From: JAFEBO01 sp044221315 | GTDB lineage: Bacteria; Planctomycetota; Phycisphaerae; Phycisphaerales; UBA1924 | NCBI GenBank assembly: GCA_044221315.1 | Contig: JBGAPK010000002.1 | Location: 152,287-216,286 of the forward strand | DNA length: 64,000 nucleotides | Direction of reading: 5' to 3' | In this document: piece after piece, positions 51,663 to 60,086 of the stretch | Layout of the letters: the number at the start of each line of letters is the position of its first letter | Position numbering within the stretch: the stretch's first letter is position 1 | Position numbers and translations under genes: made by a program | The notes under the pieces: model-generated | What the model saw: only the letters and a program-made list of their open reading frames with translations | What the model was told of the DNA's origin: nothing | Databases searched by the model: none

Positions 51663-52889
51663 ATGAACCACATCAACGCCGCTCTCCTTCCACTCGCCGC
51701 CGGCCTGTGCATCGCCGCGCTGACCGCGCACGCGCGCCAAACCCCCCCCCCGGCGCCAGCCCCGGCCCCCCAGCCCCAGCAAGTCCAGTCTCAGCCCCGC
51801 TCCAAGTGGTCGCTGACCTTCGGCGGCGTGCTCGGACCCGCCGTCGTCTCTGGAAATTACGGCGGCACGCCCACGCAGTACCAGATGCAGCCCGTCATGC
51901 CGGCGCCCACGCAATCCCAAATGCAACCTATGCAGCCGATGCAGCCCATGCCAAACTCCGGCGGCATGTACGACCCCATGCCCGGCATGATGCCCTCCAC
52001 CACCACGACCACCTCGTACTACCCCATGACCAACCAGTGGAACACCCGCCCCGGCACGCCGCTGACCGCCGCGGAGCAATATCCAAACAGCCCGACGCTC
52101 AACCCCACACTGAACAAGACGAATCAGCCCTTCCAGATGTCCCCCTACTTCCAGCAGACCACCACCACCAACTACCCGCAGCCCATGTACGTGGACCCGA
52201 TGTACACGCAGCCCGTCTACCAGCCGATGCCCGTGTACCAGCCCGCGCCCATGTATCAGCCGGTCCCCGTCACGCCCATCCCCACCCCAGCGTCCGGCAT
52301 CGGCTACCAGTCCGGCGGCACGAGCGTCTACGTCGGACTTCCTTCCTCCACTTCTGTTGTCAACCGTTCCGAAACCACCATCATCAACCCCGGCGTGCCC
52401 GTCGCCGCACCGCCGGAAATGCCGTCGCGCAGCGCCAACACGATCGATGTCGCTCCCACGGGACCGGCCAATCCGAACGCTCGCGTCGCGCAGCCCACCA
52501 TCTACCGCACCGACGCCATGGCAGGCGTCATGACCTGGAACACCACGCCCGAGACCATCGTCATCGAGGTCGTGTCCTCCCTCGGCAAGGACCGTGAAAA
52601 AGCCGCCGCCAAGCACCTCGGCCGCGTCCCCGCCGGCGGATGGCCCGTCCGCTTCCAGAACGCCCGCCCGGTCGGAAACGGCCTGACCGAATACATCTTC
52701 CGCGGCCTGCGCCAGGACAGCCAGGGCAACTTCGTCCTGATCATCGTCCGCCCGCAGCCCGGCGCTCCCGTCCCCAAGCTCTTCGAGCGCCAACGCGCGA
52801 CCGTCACCGGCCGACTCGCCGAAATCTGCGTCGATGACAGCGTCGAACAAGCCGGAATCCTCGTCCTCGAAGACGCGTCCATCAAGTAA
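51663..52889 (+). CDS. Secreted Pro/Gln/Met-rich low-complexity protein, unknown
   Basis: This 408-residue protein has a signal peptide (INAALLPLAAGLCIAALTAHA). The mature first half is low complexity: Pro-Ala runs, then MQPMQPMQPM, TTTTTSYYP and tyrosine-proline repeats such as YQPMPVYQPAPMYQPVPV. The second half is an ordinary globular-looking domain (YRTDAMAGVMTWNTTPETIV, then RRNF-like strands and VLEDASIK) without a known family. It may be a cell-wall or surface protein with an extended, flexible stalk. Confidence 0.65.
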   Translation: MNHINAALLPLAAGLCIAALTAHARQTPPPAPAPAPQPQQVQSQPRSKWSLTFGGVLGPAVVSGNYGGTPTQYQMQPVMPAPTQSQMQPMQPMQPMPNSGGMYDPMPGMMPSTTTTTSYYPMTNQWNTRPGTPLTAAEQYPNSPTLNPTLNKTNQPFQMSPYFQQTTTTNYPQPMYVDPMYTQPVYQPMPVYQPAPMYQPVPVTPIPTPASGIGYQSGGTSVYVGLPSSTSVVNRSETTIINPGVPVAAPPEMPSRSANTIDVAPTGPANPNARVAQPTIYRTDAMAGVMTWNTTPETIVIEVVSSLGKDREKAAAKHLGRVPAGGWPVRFQNARPVGNGLTEYIFRGLRQDSQGNFVLIIVRPQPGAPVPKLFERQRATVTGRLAEICVDDSVEQAGILVLEDASIK

Positions 52890-52927
52890 TACGAACTGCG
52901 ATCGAGTTCTGCGCAGTGCTTCCGCAG

Positions 52928-52959
52928 CCCCCTCCCTGAGGGAGGGGGTTGGGGGTGGG
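52928..52959 (+). terminator. 9-bp stem hairpin overlapping a G-quadruplex motif
   Basis: CCCCCTCCC (52928-52936) pairs perfectly with GGGAGGGGG (52940-52948) around a TGA loop. The right arm continues as GGGGG and GGG, giving four G-tracts with loops of 1-2 nt (52940-52959). It lies about 39 bp after the stop of the gene at 51663. Confidence 0.55.
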
Positions 52960-53041
52960 TGAGTTCGCGCGGCTTGCTGATGGAGTTCATAGAAGCAGCC
53001 GCTCCTCCGTGTTTCCGATATCCTGCGCGCCGGAGGCCCAC

Positions 53042-54499
53042 TTGCATCTCCGCACGCACGCGCCGCCTTTCATCCTCTCGGTCGTCTGCCTCTCCGCACT
53101 CGCCGCAGACCCGCCGCCGGCCGACGTCTCCACTGACACACCGCCCGCGCAATCTCCAGCACCTGCCGACGCAGACTCGGCCCCCCGCCTCGGCCCGATC
53201 GGCCAGATCTTCAACGACCTGCACCGCGCCCTGGGCGGCCGCAAGTCTCCACCCGCAGCGCAAACCGACCTCGCCACTCAAGCCTCTCAGCCATTCCAAC
53301 TCATCCCGCCCAGCAGCCACCTCCTGGGCGATTGGTTCGGGCTCCTTCCCACGCTCGAGAGCAAGGGCATCACCCCGAGCATCTCCTTCGTCACCAACCT
53401 CGCCGGAAATGTCTCCGGCGGCATGCGCCAGGGTTTTACAGAGGCCGACAACGCCGACTTCCAGTTCTATTTCGATCTCGACAAGATCCTCGGCATTCCG
53501 GGCGCGACCTTCGACCTCGACATGTCCCAGCGCTCCGGCAGCAGCCTCACCCGCGACTACATCGGAAACATCTTCAACGTCCAGCAAGTCTTCGGCGGCA
53601 GCACCTTCCGCCTCGTCGATGCCGCGTGGCAACAGAAACTCTTCGGCGACCGCCTGTCGCTCCGCCTCGGGCGCATCTCCGCCGGCGATGATTTCCTCGT
53701 TTCCGAGTACGACTACCTCTTCATGCAGAACGCCTTCGACGGAAACCCCGTCGGCATCTTTTTCAATTCCCCCGGCATGACCGCCTACCCCAACGCCACC
53801 TGGGGCGCCCTCGCTAAGCTCAAGATTCTCGATCAACTCTCCCTGATGGGCGGCATCTACAACGGCGATCCGCAGATCCGCTCCAACGCCTGTCACGGCG
53901 TGAACTTCTCCATGAACGGCCCCCTCTTCGCCATGGCCGAACTCGCGTACCAACTCAACCAGCAAACAGGCGACACCGGCCTCGTCGGCAATTACAAGAT
54001 CGGCTTCTGGTACGACAACAGCGTCTACGCCGACTTCAACGGCGGCACATCCCGCGGCAACTGGGGCTTCTACGCCCTCTTCGACCAGCAGATCCTCGCG
54101 TTCGGAGACTCCCAACCGCACTCCCAGCGCGGACTCGGCGTGTTTGGCTCCCTCCTCGTCTCACCCGATCAATCCATCAGCACGCTCCCCTGGTTCTTCA
54201 CCGCCGGAGTCGCCGCCCGAGGCCTGCTCGAGTCCCGCCCCGACGACGTCGCCGGCTTCGGCGCCGCGTTCGGCAGTTTCAGCGGCGATCTCCAAAACGC
54301 CCAGCGCCAGGCCCAACTCCTCAACCCCGCCGCCGGCGTTCAGACCAATGAAACCGCCCTCGAACTCACCTATCGCATCAACCTTCGCAACGCCGCCGTC
54401 TACATTCAGCCCGACCTCCAGTACATCATCCGCCCCGGCGGCACCGGCCAGATCGAAAACGCCCTCGTCCTCGGCTGCCAGATAGGAATCAACTTCTGA
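53042..54499 (+). CDS. Carbohydrate-selective porin, OprB family
   Basis: The TTG at 53042 has GGAGG 5 nt upstream and opens a signal peptide (HLRTHAPPFILSVVCLSALAA); the product is 485 residues. OprB-family features are LLGDWFGLLPTLESKGITPS (start of the barrel), FYFDLDKILGIPGATFDL, and the repeated beta strands with final QYIIRPGGTGQIENALVLGC and a terminal aromatic INF. The family forms outer-membrane channels for sugars. It lies directly before an MFS sugar porter, which fits an uptake pair. Confidence 0.85.
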   Translation: MHLRTHAPPFILSVVCLSALAADPPPADVSTDTPPAQSPAPADADSAPRLGPIGQIFNDLHRALGGRKSPPAAQTDLATQASQPFQLIPPSSHLLGDWFGLLPTLESKGITPSISFVTNLAGNVSGGMRQGFTEADNADFQFYFDLDKILGIPGATFDLDMSQRSGSSLTRDYIGNIFNVQQVFGGSTFRLVDAAWQQKLFGDRLSLRLGRISAGDDFLVSEYDYLFMQNAFDGNPVGIFFNSPGMTAYPNATWGALAKLKILDQLSLMGGIYNGDPQIRSNACHGVNFSMNGPLFAMAELAYQLNQQTGDTGLVGNYKIGFWYDNSVYADFNGGTSRGNWGFYALFDQQILAFGDSQPHSQRGLGVFGSLLVSPDQSISTLPWFFTAGVAARGLLESRPDDVAGFGAAFGSFSGDLQNAQRQAQLLNPAAGVQTNETALELTYRINLRNAAVYIQPDLQYIIRPGGTGQIENALVLGCQIGINF

Positions 54500-54501
54500 A
54501 G

Positions 54502-54534
54502 CCCCTCCCCTGAGGGGAGGGGTCGGGGGAAGGG
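54502..54534 (+). terminator. 9-bp stem hairpin overlapping a G-quadruplex motif
   Basis: CCCCTCCCC (54502-54510) pairs perfectly with GGGGAGGGG (54514-54522) around TGA, starting 2 nt after the porin stop. G-tracts GGGG, GGGG, GGGGG and GGG are separated by A, TC and AA, a full quadruplex pattern (54514-54534). Confidence 0.55.
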
Positions 54535-54544
54535 CCAGCCTTCC

Positions 54545-54576
54545 TCTGCTGCTCTGCAAATCTGCTGCTCTGCTGA
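54545..54576. repeat. TCTGCTGC 8-bp tandem repeat (4 units)
   Basis: Units TCTGCTGC, TCTGCAAA, TCTGCTGC and TCTGCTGA share the unit of the repeat at 28634-28697. They lie between the porin and the MFS gene. Confidence 0.6.
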
Positions 54577-54597
54577 TCTGGTCCTATTCCGCATTCC

Positions 54598-54618
54598 GAC
54601 ATCCGACATCCGACATCC
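54598..54618. repeat. GACATCC x3 tandem repeat abutting a start codon
   Basis: Three perfect GACATCC units end exactly at the ATG of the MFS gene. The same three-unit array occurs at 20873-20893. No Shine-Dalgarno sequence is present in front of this ATG. Confidence 0.65.
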
Positions 54619-56019
54619 ATGAATCCTCCCCCCAAGCCCTCCCCTCTCCACGTCCTCTTCCTCGCCTCCGTCGCCGCGATCGGAGGCTTCCTCTTCGGCT
54701 TTGACTCCGGAGTGATCAACGGCACCGTTGGCGCTCTCAAATCTTCCTTCCACACCGACGCCGACGGCACAGGCTTCGCCGTCGGGTCTGCGCTTCTCGG
54801 GTGCGCGCTCGGCGCGTTTGCCGCCGGCGCCGTGGCCGAACGCCTCGGCCGCCGGCCCGCCATGCTCCTCACCGCCGTTGTCTTCTTTCTCAGCGCCGTC
54901 GCCACCGGAGCCGCGACCGACGTCTACTTCTTCGTTGCCGCCCGCGTCCTGGGCGGGCTCGCCATCGGCGCCGCCAGCATTCTCGCCCCGATGTACATCT
55001 CCGAGGTCGCGCCCGCCAATCTCCGAGGCCGACTCTCCTCCCTCCAGCAACTCGCCATCGTGCTGGGCCTTTTCTTCGCCTTCCTGAGCAACTACCTGAT
55101 TGCCGCCGCGGCAGGCGGGGCTTCGGCCATGTTCTGGCTCGGCGCTCCGGCCTGGCGCTGGATGTTCTGGATGGAGGCCTTCCCCTCCGCCGCGTTCCTC
55201 CTCGGCGCCGTGTTCATCCCCGAGTCGCCGCGCTATCTCGTCGCCACCGGGCACACCGAGCTCGCCCGCTCGGTCTTCGCGAAGATTGGTGGGGGCGGTG
55301 GGAACGCCGACGAACTGATCAAGGAAGTCAAGGCCAGCCTCAAGGGCGAGCACAAGCCCCGCCTCTCCGACCTCATCGACCGCCCCAGCGGCAGGATCGC
55401 CCACATCCTCTGGATCGGCGTCGGCCTCGCCGTTTTCCAGCAGTTCGTCGGCATCAACGTCATTTTCTACTACGGTGAAGTCCTCTGGAAGGCCGCGGGC
55501 GCCACCTCCGATCAGGCCCTCAAGACCAATCTCCTCACCGGCGGCGTCAACATCCTCAGCACCTTCATCGCGATCGCCCTCATCGACAAGGTCGGCCGCA
55601 AGCCGCTGCTGCTTTTCGGCTCCGTCGGCATGGTGCTCACCCTCGGCACGATGGCCTTCGTCTTCGCCCGCGCTGGCGTCGACCCCCAGGGCAAGCCGAT
55701 GCTGAGCAAGGAATCCGGCATGGTCGCGCTCGGTGCCGCGCTGCTCTACATCGTTTCGTTCGGCACTTCGTGGGGCCCCGTCATGTGGGTCCTTCTCGGC
55801 GAGATGTTTCCAAATCGCCTCCGCGGCGCCGCCCTCGCCGTCTCGGGCGCGGCAAACTGGATCGCCAACTTCGCCGTCACGCTCACCTTCCCCCCACTCC
55901 TCATCGGCGCCGGCCTCGGCTCCGCCTACGGCCTGTACGCGGGAGCCGCGCTCATCAGCGGCATCTTCGTTCTGTACGCGGTGCGGGAGACGAAGGGGAA
56001 GACGCTGGAGGAAATGTGA
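54619..56019 (+). CDS. MFS sugar porter family transporter
   Basis: The 466-residue product has 12 membrane segments and the sugar-porter signatures: FGFDSGVINGTVGAL (TM1), RLGRRPAMLL (loop 2-3), FIPESPRYLVATG (end of TM6), VFQQFVGINVIFYY with the sugar-binding QQxxGxN, DKVGRKPLLLFG (loop 8-9) and ETKGKTLEEM at the end. It resembles GlcP/XylE-type proton symporters for glucose, xylose or similar sugars. The start lacks a Shine-Dalgarno and directly follows the GACATCC repeat. Confidence 0.92.
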   Translation: MNPPPKPSPLHVLFLASVAAIGGFLFGFDSGVINGTVGALKSSFHTDADGTGFAVGSALLGCALGAFAAGAVAERLGRRPAMLLTAVVFFLSAVATGAATDVYFFVAARVLGGLAIGAASILAPMYISEVAPANLRGRLSSLQQLAIVLGLFFAFLSNYLIAAAAGGASAMFWLGAPAWRWMFWMEAFPSAAFLLGAVFIPESPRYLVATGHTELARSVFAKIGGGGGNADELIKEVKASLKGEHKPRLSDLIDRPSGRIAHILWIGVGLAVFQQFVGINVIFYYGEVLWKAAGATSDQALKTNLLTGGVNILSTFIAIALIDKVGRKPLLLFGSVGMVLTLGTMAFVFARAGVDPQGKPMLSKESGMVALGAALLYIVSFGTSWGPVMWVLLGEMFPNRLRGAALAVSGAANWIANFAVTLTFPPLLIGAGLGSAYGLYAGAALISGIFVLYAVRETKGKTLEEM

Positions 56020-56023
56020 TCGC

Positions 56024-56495
56024 ACGCCGATGCGGCGGAGCAGTTCATCAACGCCGTTGTCGCCCGGACCCCACACGTACTGCGCCCGCAGGAAGATCCT
56101 GATCCCCGGCGGCTCACCCATCTGGTTCCCACCCCCACCCCCGATCCTCTGGCCGATTTCGAAACTCATCGTGGCGACGCGGTTGCCCTCGCCATCGGCC
56201 AGGATCGGATCGGTCACGATCTCTTGGATCCGCCGCACCCCGCCGTAGAGGAATCGCTCGCTCCGCGTGAACGACGGGACGACGCCCTCTTCGTACTCCA
56301 TCCCGGCGAACGACCAGCCCTCGGGCGCCAGCACCGGTGAACTCGTCCGTGCCAATCGTCCCACCCCGTCGTAGGTGTAGTGCTTGACAAGCGGCCCGAT
56401 CACCGGCGCCGCGCAGCCCGACGGCCAGACGCCGCCCGCGGGAAGTTCGTGGGCGTACCCCTCCGTGTCGAATCGGTACGCGGTGAGCGTGCCCT
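56024..56495 (-). pseudogene. RHS core remnant without a toxin tip
   Basis: This segment reads the RHS core from LTAYRFDTEG through YTYDGVGRLARTSSPVLAPE, RRIQEIVTDP and YVWGPGDNGVDELL, then stops matching at the MFS gene end. It is a partial copy of the cores at 57914-58860 and 60901-61843, more diverged than those are from each other (for example YGGVRR instead of YDGVRR). There is no start codon and no tip. It follows immediately after the immunity gene at 56512 and looks like the decayed last member of the cassette array. Confidence 0.75.
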
Positions 56496-56511
56496 TTCTG
56501 ATTTGAATTGA

Positions 56512-57099
56512 CTATTCCAATTCGAGCGCCGGGGTGATTCGCATACCCGTTAAGCCCGCCTCTTTGAAAGCCATTGCAATCCGGCGCGTAACGAAAATAA
56601 TGTCCGTTTTTGGCGAACGGAATAACTCCAACCCGGTCCATGTATCAAGATCAAATCGCACGCCGCGTAGTCCATCCTTCGGAAATGATAGATATCCGGT
56701 CTGATGCAGCGGCCCGCATCCGATCGGCATTCGCAACCAATTCAGTGGCGTTGGTGGCGGGCCACACTTCCTGCTCTTGGAATCCAGATAGACTGCAATC
56801 GGAGTCGTCGAAAAAGAATTAATCTTCAAGTCTTTCAAAATCAGGAGCACTGTGGTTTGGCAAACAAATACCCCCAGCGTACTCTGCACGTAGTCGGTCC
56901 ACGCGCATCCCTCTAGGACACTGCAAGCGATCGGTGCGTTGTCGGACCATTTGTATTCCATAATCTGGAAGACTGATTGAAATCCATACGGGAGCTCGCT
57001 CTTGATACTATCAAGTACGAGAGCGTTTCGCACAGAGTAGTCTGGGCCAACGACAAAGAAGTCGTCCATGCAAGGATTAGAAGGGCGGCATAAGTCCAT
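56512..57099 (-). CDS. Predicted immunity protein of the third RHS cassette
   Basis: This 195-residue protein starts inside the end of the AHH-toxin frame (overlap 23 nt); an internal ATG at 57069 is an alternative start. It is a paralogue of the protein at 59454-60086: DDFFVVGPDYSVRNALVLDS / NNFFVLGPDRKETNSVVLAA, WTDYVQSTLGVFVC / WTDYINNSFGLLFC, PIGCGPLHQTGYLSF / PVGCGKLHPIGAFTP and FVTRRIAMAFKEAGLTGMRI / FITQKLADAFRATSLTGLNI. The last block resembles Imm11/DUF1629-type immunity proteins; that family assignment is tentative. It presumably neutralises the adjacent nuclease tip. Confidence 0.78.
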   Translation of the reverse strand: MDLCRPSNPCMDDFFVVGPDYSVRNALVLDSIKSELPYGFQSVFQIMEYKWSDNAPIACSVLEGCAWTDYVQSTLGVFVCQTTVLLILKDLKINSFSTTPIAVYLDSKSRKCGPPPTPLNWLRMPIGCGPLHQTGYLSFPKDGLRGVRFDLDTWTGLELFRSPKTDIIFVTRRIAMAFKEAGLTGMRITPALELE

Positions 57100-59398
57100 A
57101 TTGTTTATAATTTGGAACGATTTCGTCTCGAATGAACTTTAACGCAAATTCTAGAGCTTCTTCGGGCTTGTTTTCAAGCCCTCTGCTTTTCATTTGGGCA
57201 AGCAACTTATCAAAAGCGGCGTTATAGGCACCCTTGGCATGCATGGCAGAATGCTCTGCCGGCCGTATCCACTGCCCAAAGATCGGGTTGTCGATGTTAA
57301 TACCAAATCTCATAAATTGCTCGCGAAATTTCTGCGGTATAATGTGATGCGCCTGATAAAAAGCGTCCATGAATTGTCCGCTAAACCCGGTTAATCGCGT
57401 CAGGTTTGCACGAAACGTGGTCTCTCCGAAAGCAAACAATTCTCCGCTGTTCTGACCGCCGAGCCGTTCCACTGCCTGGTACAATCCCATCCCGCCGCCA
57501 GCAGTTCCTAAGCCAACGCCGGAAATCTCTGTGAGCAGGCCGTCGGCGACCGCATATGCGCCGCCATAAAGAGTCCCCATTTGCTTTGCCAACATTGCGC
57601 GAGCAAACATAAGCCCGCCGGCCTTCTTGAGATCTTGTCCTTTTTCCAGAGCGGTCTCCGCTATTGTGATCATCGTATCCGGCAGCGTGAAAAAAAGCCC
57701 TATCGGGTCGCTCTTGACGATTGGATTGCTTACTGTGTACCCATACAGACTCAAGCCATCCGCAAAGCGGGATTGGCCACTCAATGCAAGGTCGCCCGGT
57801 GACGAACTCTGACCGTGATATCCGATCGTCGACAGAACAAGAAGACCCGAGGCATTCGGATCATTCTGCAACCACCTGCCGCGGGAGGTGTCCAGTGTCC
57901 GGTTCCGCGCGTACGCGATCAGTCTTCCATCGGGAACTAGTCTTTGGGTTTCAAAGAGCGAGCCGTCGCCGGCGCCCGGCTCGGACTCATTCTCCCATGT
58001 CAATGTCGGCGCGTCAAGGCGATCCACCGCCAGCGTCTTGTGCCCGAAGACCACCGCCGGATGCACCCCACCCGCGGCCAGGGCGTCATACGTCAGCACT
58101 TCCCCGTACGGCGAGTACGTCCACTGCCCAGCAACCGACGCCGCGGACGGCTGGTTGTTCAGCCCGAGCGCCCCACCGCCGTTCACGATCGAGACCACAT
58201 CGCCCTGCGCATCGGTCAGGATGAACCAAGGCTTGCCCTGCGGCCCCCCACCACCTCCCCCATCCGCCGCGTGCGATTCCTCGGCGTACGGATCGATCTG
58301 GCAGAGCAGTTCATCAACGCCGTTGTCTCCCGGTCCCCATACATATTGCGCCCGCAGGAAGATGCTGATCCCCGGCGGCTCACCCATCTGGTTCCCACCC
58401 CCACCCCCGATCCTCTGGCCGATTTCGAAACTCATCGTGGCGACGCGGTTGCCCTCGCCATCGGCCAGGATCGGATCGGTCACGATCTCCTGGATCCGCC
58501 GCACCCCGTCGTAGAGGAATCGCTCGCTCCGCGTGAACGACGGGACGACGCCCTCTTCGTACTCCATCCCGGCGAACGACCAGCCCTCGAGCGCCAGCAC
58601 CGGTGAACTCGTCCGTGCCAATCGTCCCACCCCGTCGTAGGTGTAGTGCTTGACAAGCGGCCCGATCACAGGCGCGTGGCACGCGGATGGCCAGACGCCG
58701 CCGGATGGGAGCGCGAACGCGTACCCGTCGGTCCCGAACCGGTACGCCGTCAGCGTCCCCTGTTGGTTGACCTGGCAGAGCCGGTTCCAGGCGTCGTACT
58801 GGAAGTAGTAACTCCCGTCGAAGACCGTGTTGCCGCAGACGTCGGTGACGATGGCGTCGGCCGACATCCCCTTGTTGTCGCTGCCGAGCCTCTGGACCTG
58901 CCCGAGCGCGTTGGGCTGCAGGCTCGCGAGTGTGTCGGCCGCGCTCGCGTTGCTCGCAATCCCCGGCTCGATGTAGTGGACTTCCTTCAGAAGGAAGCTG
59001 TGCGAGGACGTCCCCTCTCCCAATTCCACGCTGTGGCCGGGCGTGATCACCGCCGTGAGCGCCTGCGTCGCGCCGGGCGGATGATTGCCGTGCCACGGGT
59101 GATGATCGCCGTCGCTCGGGCCGATGGTCGGCCAGGCGCAGGGATCGATCATCGGCGAGACCGAGTACTGATCGTGCTCGCCCACCCAGTTGCCGAGCTT
59201 GTCCAACGACCACTTCTCCGTCCGCACCGCGGCATACGCATCGCTCGGCTCCATCGCCCCGCTCTCGCTGATGTGGCCGCCATCCACTCGCGTCAGACGA
59301 TCGAGCGTGTCGTAGTCGAAGAGTCGCGAACGCGTGTTTGAACCAGATACGGGAGTGGAGCTCGACGGATCAGAACTCGGGTGGGGACGCTGCGTCAA
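57077..59398 (-). CDS. RHS core fragment with AHH nuclease tip (third cassette)
   Basis: The open frame of 773 residues begins with TTG at 59398, after an in-frame stop; it re-enters the RHS core about 50 bp after the previous immunity gene, so it is an orphan fragment without an export signal. Core motifs are DYDTLDRLTRVDGG, YYFQYDAWNRLCQVNQQG, HYTYDGVGRLART, QWTYSPYGEVLTYDALAAGG and RLIAYARNRTLDTSRGRWLQ. After NDPNASG the sequence diverges. Residues 683-773 are an AHH-type HNH/Endo VII-like nuclease domain: AHHIIPQ, GINIDNPIFGQW, then H-x3-H-x4-Y (EHSAMHAKGAY). A cognate immunity gene overlaps the end. Confidence 0.85.
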   Translation of the reverse strand: MTQRPHPSSDPSSSTPVSGSNTRSRLFDYDTLDRLTRVDGGHISESGAMEPSDAYAAVRTEKWSLDKLGNWVGEHDQYSVSPMIDPCAWPTIGPSDGDHHPWHGNHPPGATQALTAVITPGHSVELGEGTSSHSFLLKEVHYIEPGIASNASAADTLASLQPNALGQVQRLGSDNKGMSADAIVTDVCGNTVFDGSYYFQYDAWNRLCQVNQQGTLTAYRFGTDGYAFALPSGGVWPSACHAPVIGPLVKHYTYDGVGRLARTSSPVLALEGWSFAGMEYEEGVVPSFTRSERFLYDGVRRIQEIVTDPILADGEGNRVATMSFEIGQRIGGGGGNQMGEPPGISIFLRAQYVWGPGDNGVDELLCQIDPYAEESHAADGGGGGGPQGKPWFILTDAQGDVVSIVNGGGALGLNNQPSAASVAGQWTYSPYGEVLTYDALAAGGVHPAVVFGHKTLAVDRLDAPTLTWENESEPGAGDGSLFETQRLVPDGRLIAYARNRTLDTSRGRWLQNDPNASGLLVLSTIGYHGQSSSPGDLALSGQSRFADGLSLYGYTVSNPIVKSDPIGLFFTLPDTMITIAETALEKGQDLKKAGGLMFARAMLAKQMGTLYGGAYAVADGLLTEISGVGLGTAGGGMGLYQAVERLGGQNSGELFAFGETTFRANLTRLTGFSGQFMDAFYQAHHIIPQKFREQFMRFGINIDNPIFGQWIRPAEHSAMHAKGAYNAAFDKLLAQMKSRGLENKPEEALEFALKFIRDEIVPNYKQYGLMPPF
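57914..58860 (-). repeat. RHS core block, copy A
   Basis: This block is nearly identical over about 0.95 kb to 60901-61843, which is 3-4 nt shorter through small indels, and to the visible part 63770-64000. It codes for the constant core just upstream of the variable tip. Neighbouring tips are unrelated or diverged. Confidence 0.8.
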
Positions 59399-59453
59399 TG
59401 ATTGTCAAGACAAACCGCCAACCGCGAGAACCGCAACTGCGCCCAAGTCAGTT

Positions 59454-60086
59454 TTACGCACTGCCATACTGCTCGATAGGAGTAATGTTCAAGCCAGTAA
59501 GACTTGTGGCACGAAAGGCATCTGCAAGTTTCTGCGTAATGAAATAAAACCCCCGTGGCAAGTGCGGGCGAAAAAGATGCTCACCATTCCAAGTGTTAAG
59601 ATCAAAGGACACTCCGCACGGATGATCTTCCCATTTCAAGTTGCGCGTTTGCTCAAACGGTGTGAACGCGCCGATTGGATGCAACTTGCCACATCCGACG
59701 GGAAGTCGCAACCACGAAACCGGTGTCGGAGGTGGCTTGACGCCATTTGAAAAGAGTAGACTGACCGGCGTAATTTGCCAGGATTTCTTGGTTGTTTTCT
59801 GCAATACATCGAGAAAACTGTCAAGGCAGAACAGCAGACCAAATGAATTGTTAATGTAATCCGTCCATTTGCTTCCCGCCAAGACGGCGCAGGGCACCGG
59901 CCTTTCGGTCGGCCAATCATAGTCCATGATGTCATCGACAATCTTAGAGTTAAGGCTTACGGCACCGACTCGTCGTTCCTTCGAAAGCCGCGTCGTATCG
60001 GCCGCAAGTACAACAGAATTGGTTTCCTTACGATCGGGACCTAGCACGAAAAAATTGTTGGGCTTTGGTTCAAAACGGCGTTTCAA
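59454..60086 (-). CDS. Predicted immunity protein of the second RHS cassette
   Basis: This 210-residue protein begins at a TTG overlapping the last 17 nt of the AHH toxin frame. It is a paralogue of the protein at 56512-57099, with conserved phrases listed there; the end (GFYFITQKLADAFRATSLTG) resembles the C-terminal part of Imm11/DUF1629-type proteins. The base composition is lower in GC than the RHS core. It likely protects the cell from the nuclease encoded just upstream. About 50 bp after its stop the next core fragment begins. Confidence 0.78.
   Translation of the reverse strand: MKRRFEPKPNNFFVLGPDRKETNSVVLAADTTRLSKERRVGAVSLNSKIVDDIMDYDWPTERPVPCAVLAGSKWTDYINNSFGLLFCLDSFLDVLQKTTKKSWQITPVSLLFSNGVKPPPTPVSWLRLPVGCGKLHPIGAFTPFEQTRNLKWEDHPCGVSFDLNTWNGEHLFRPHLPRGFYFITQKLADAFRATSLTGLNITPIEQYGSA

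Noticed and set aside
54406..56403. 665-residue minus-strand frame joining an RHS fragment to antisense of the sugar porter
   Set aside because: Only the first part is RHS core; the rest is opposite strong transporter motifs. Treated as a remnant with chance open frame.
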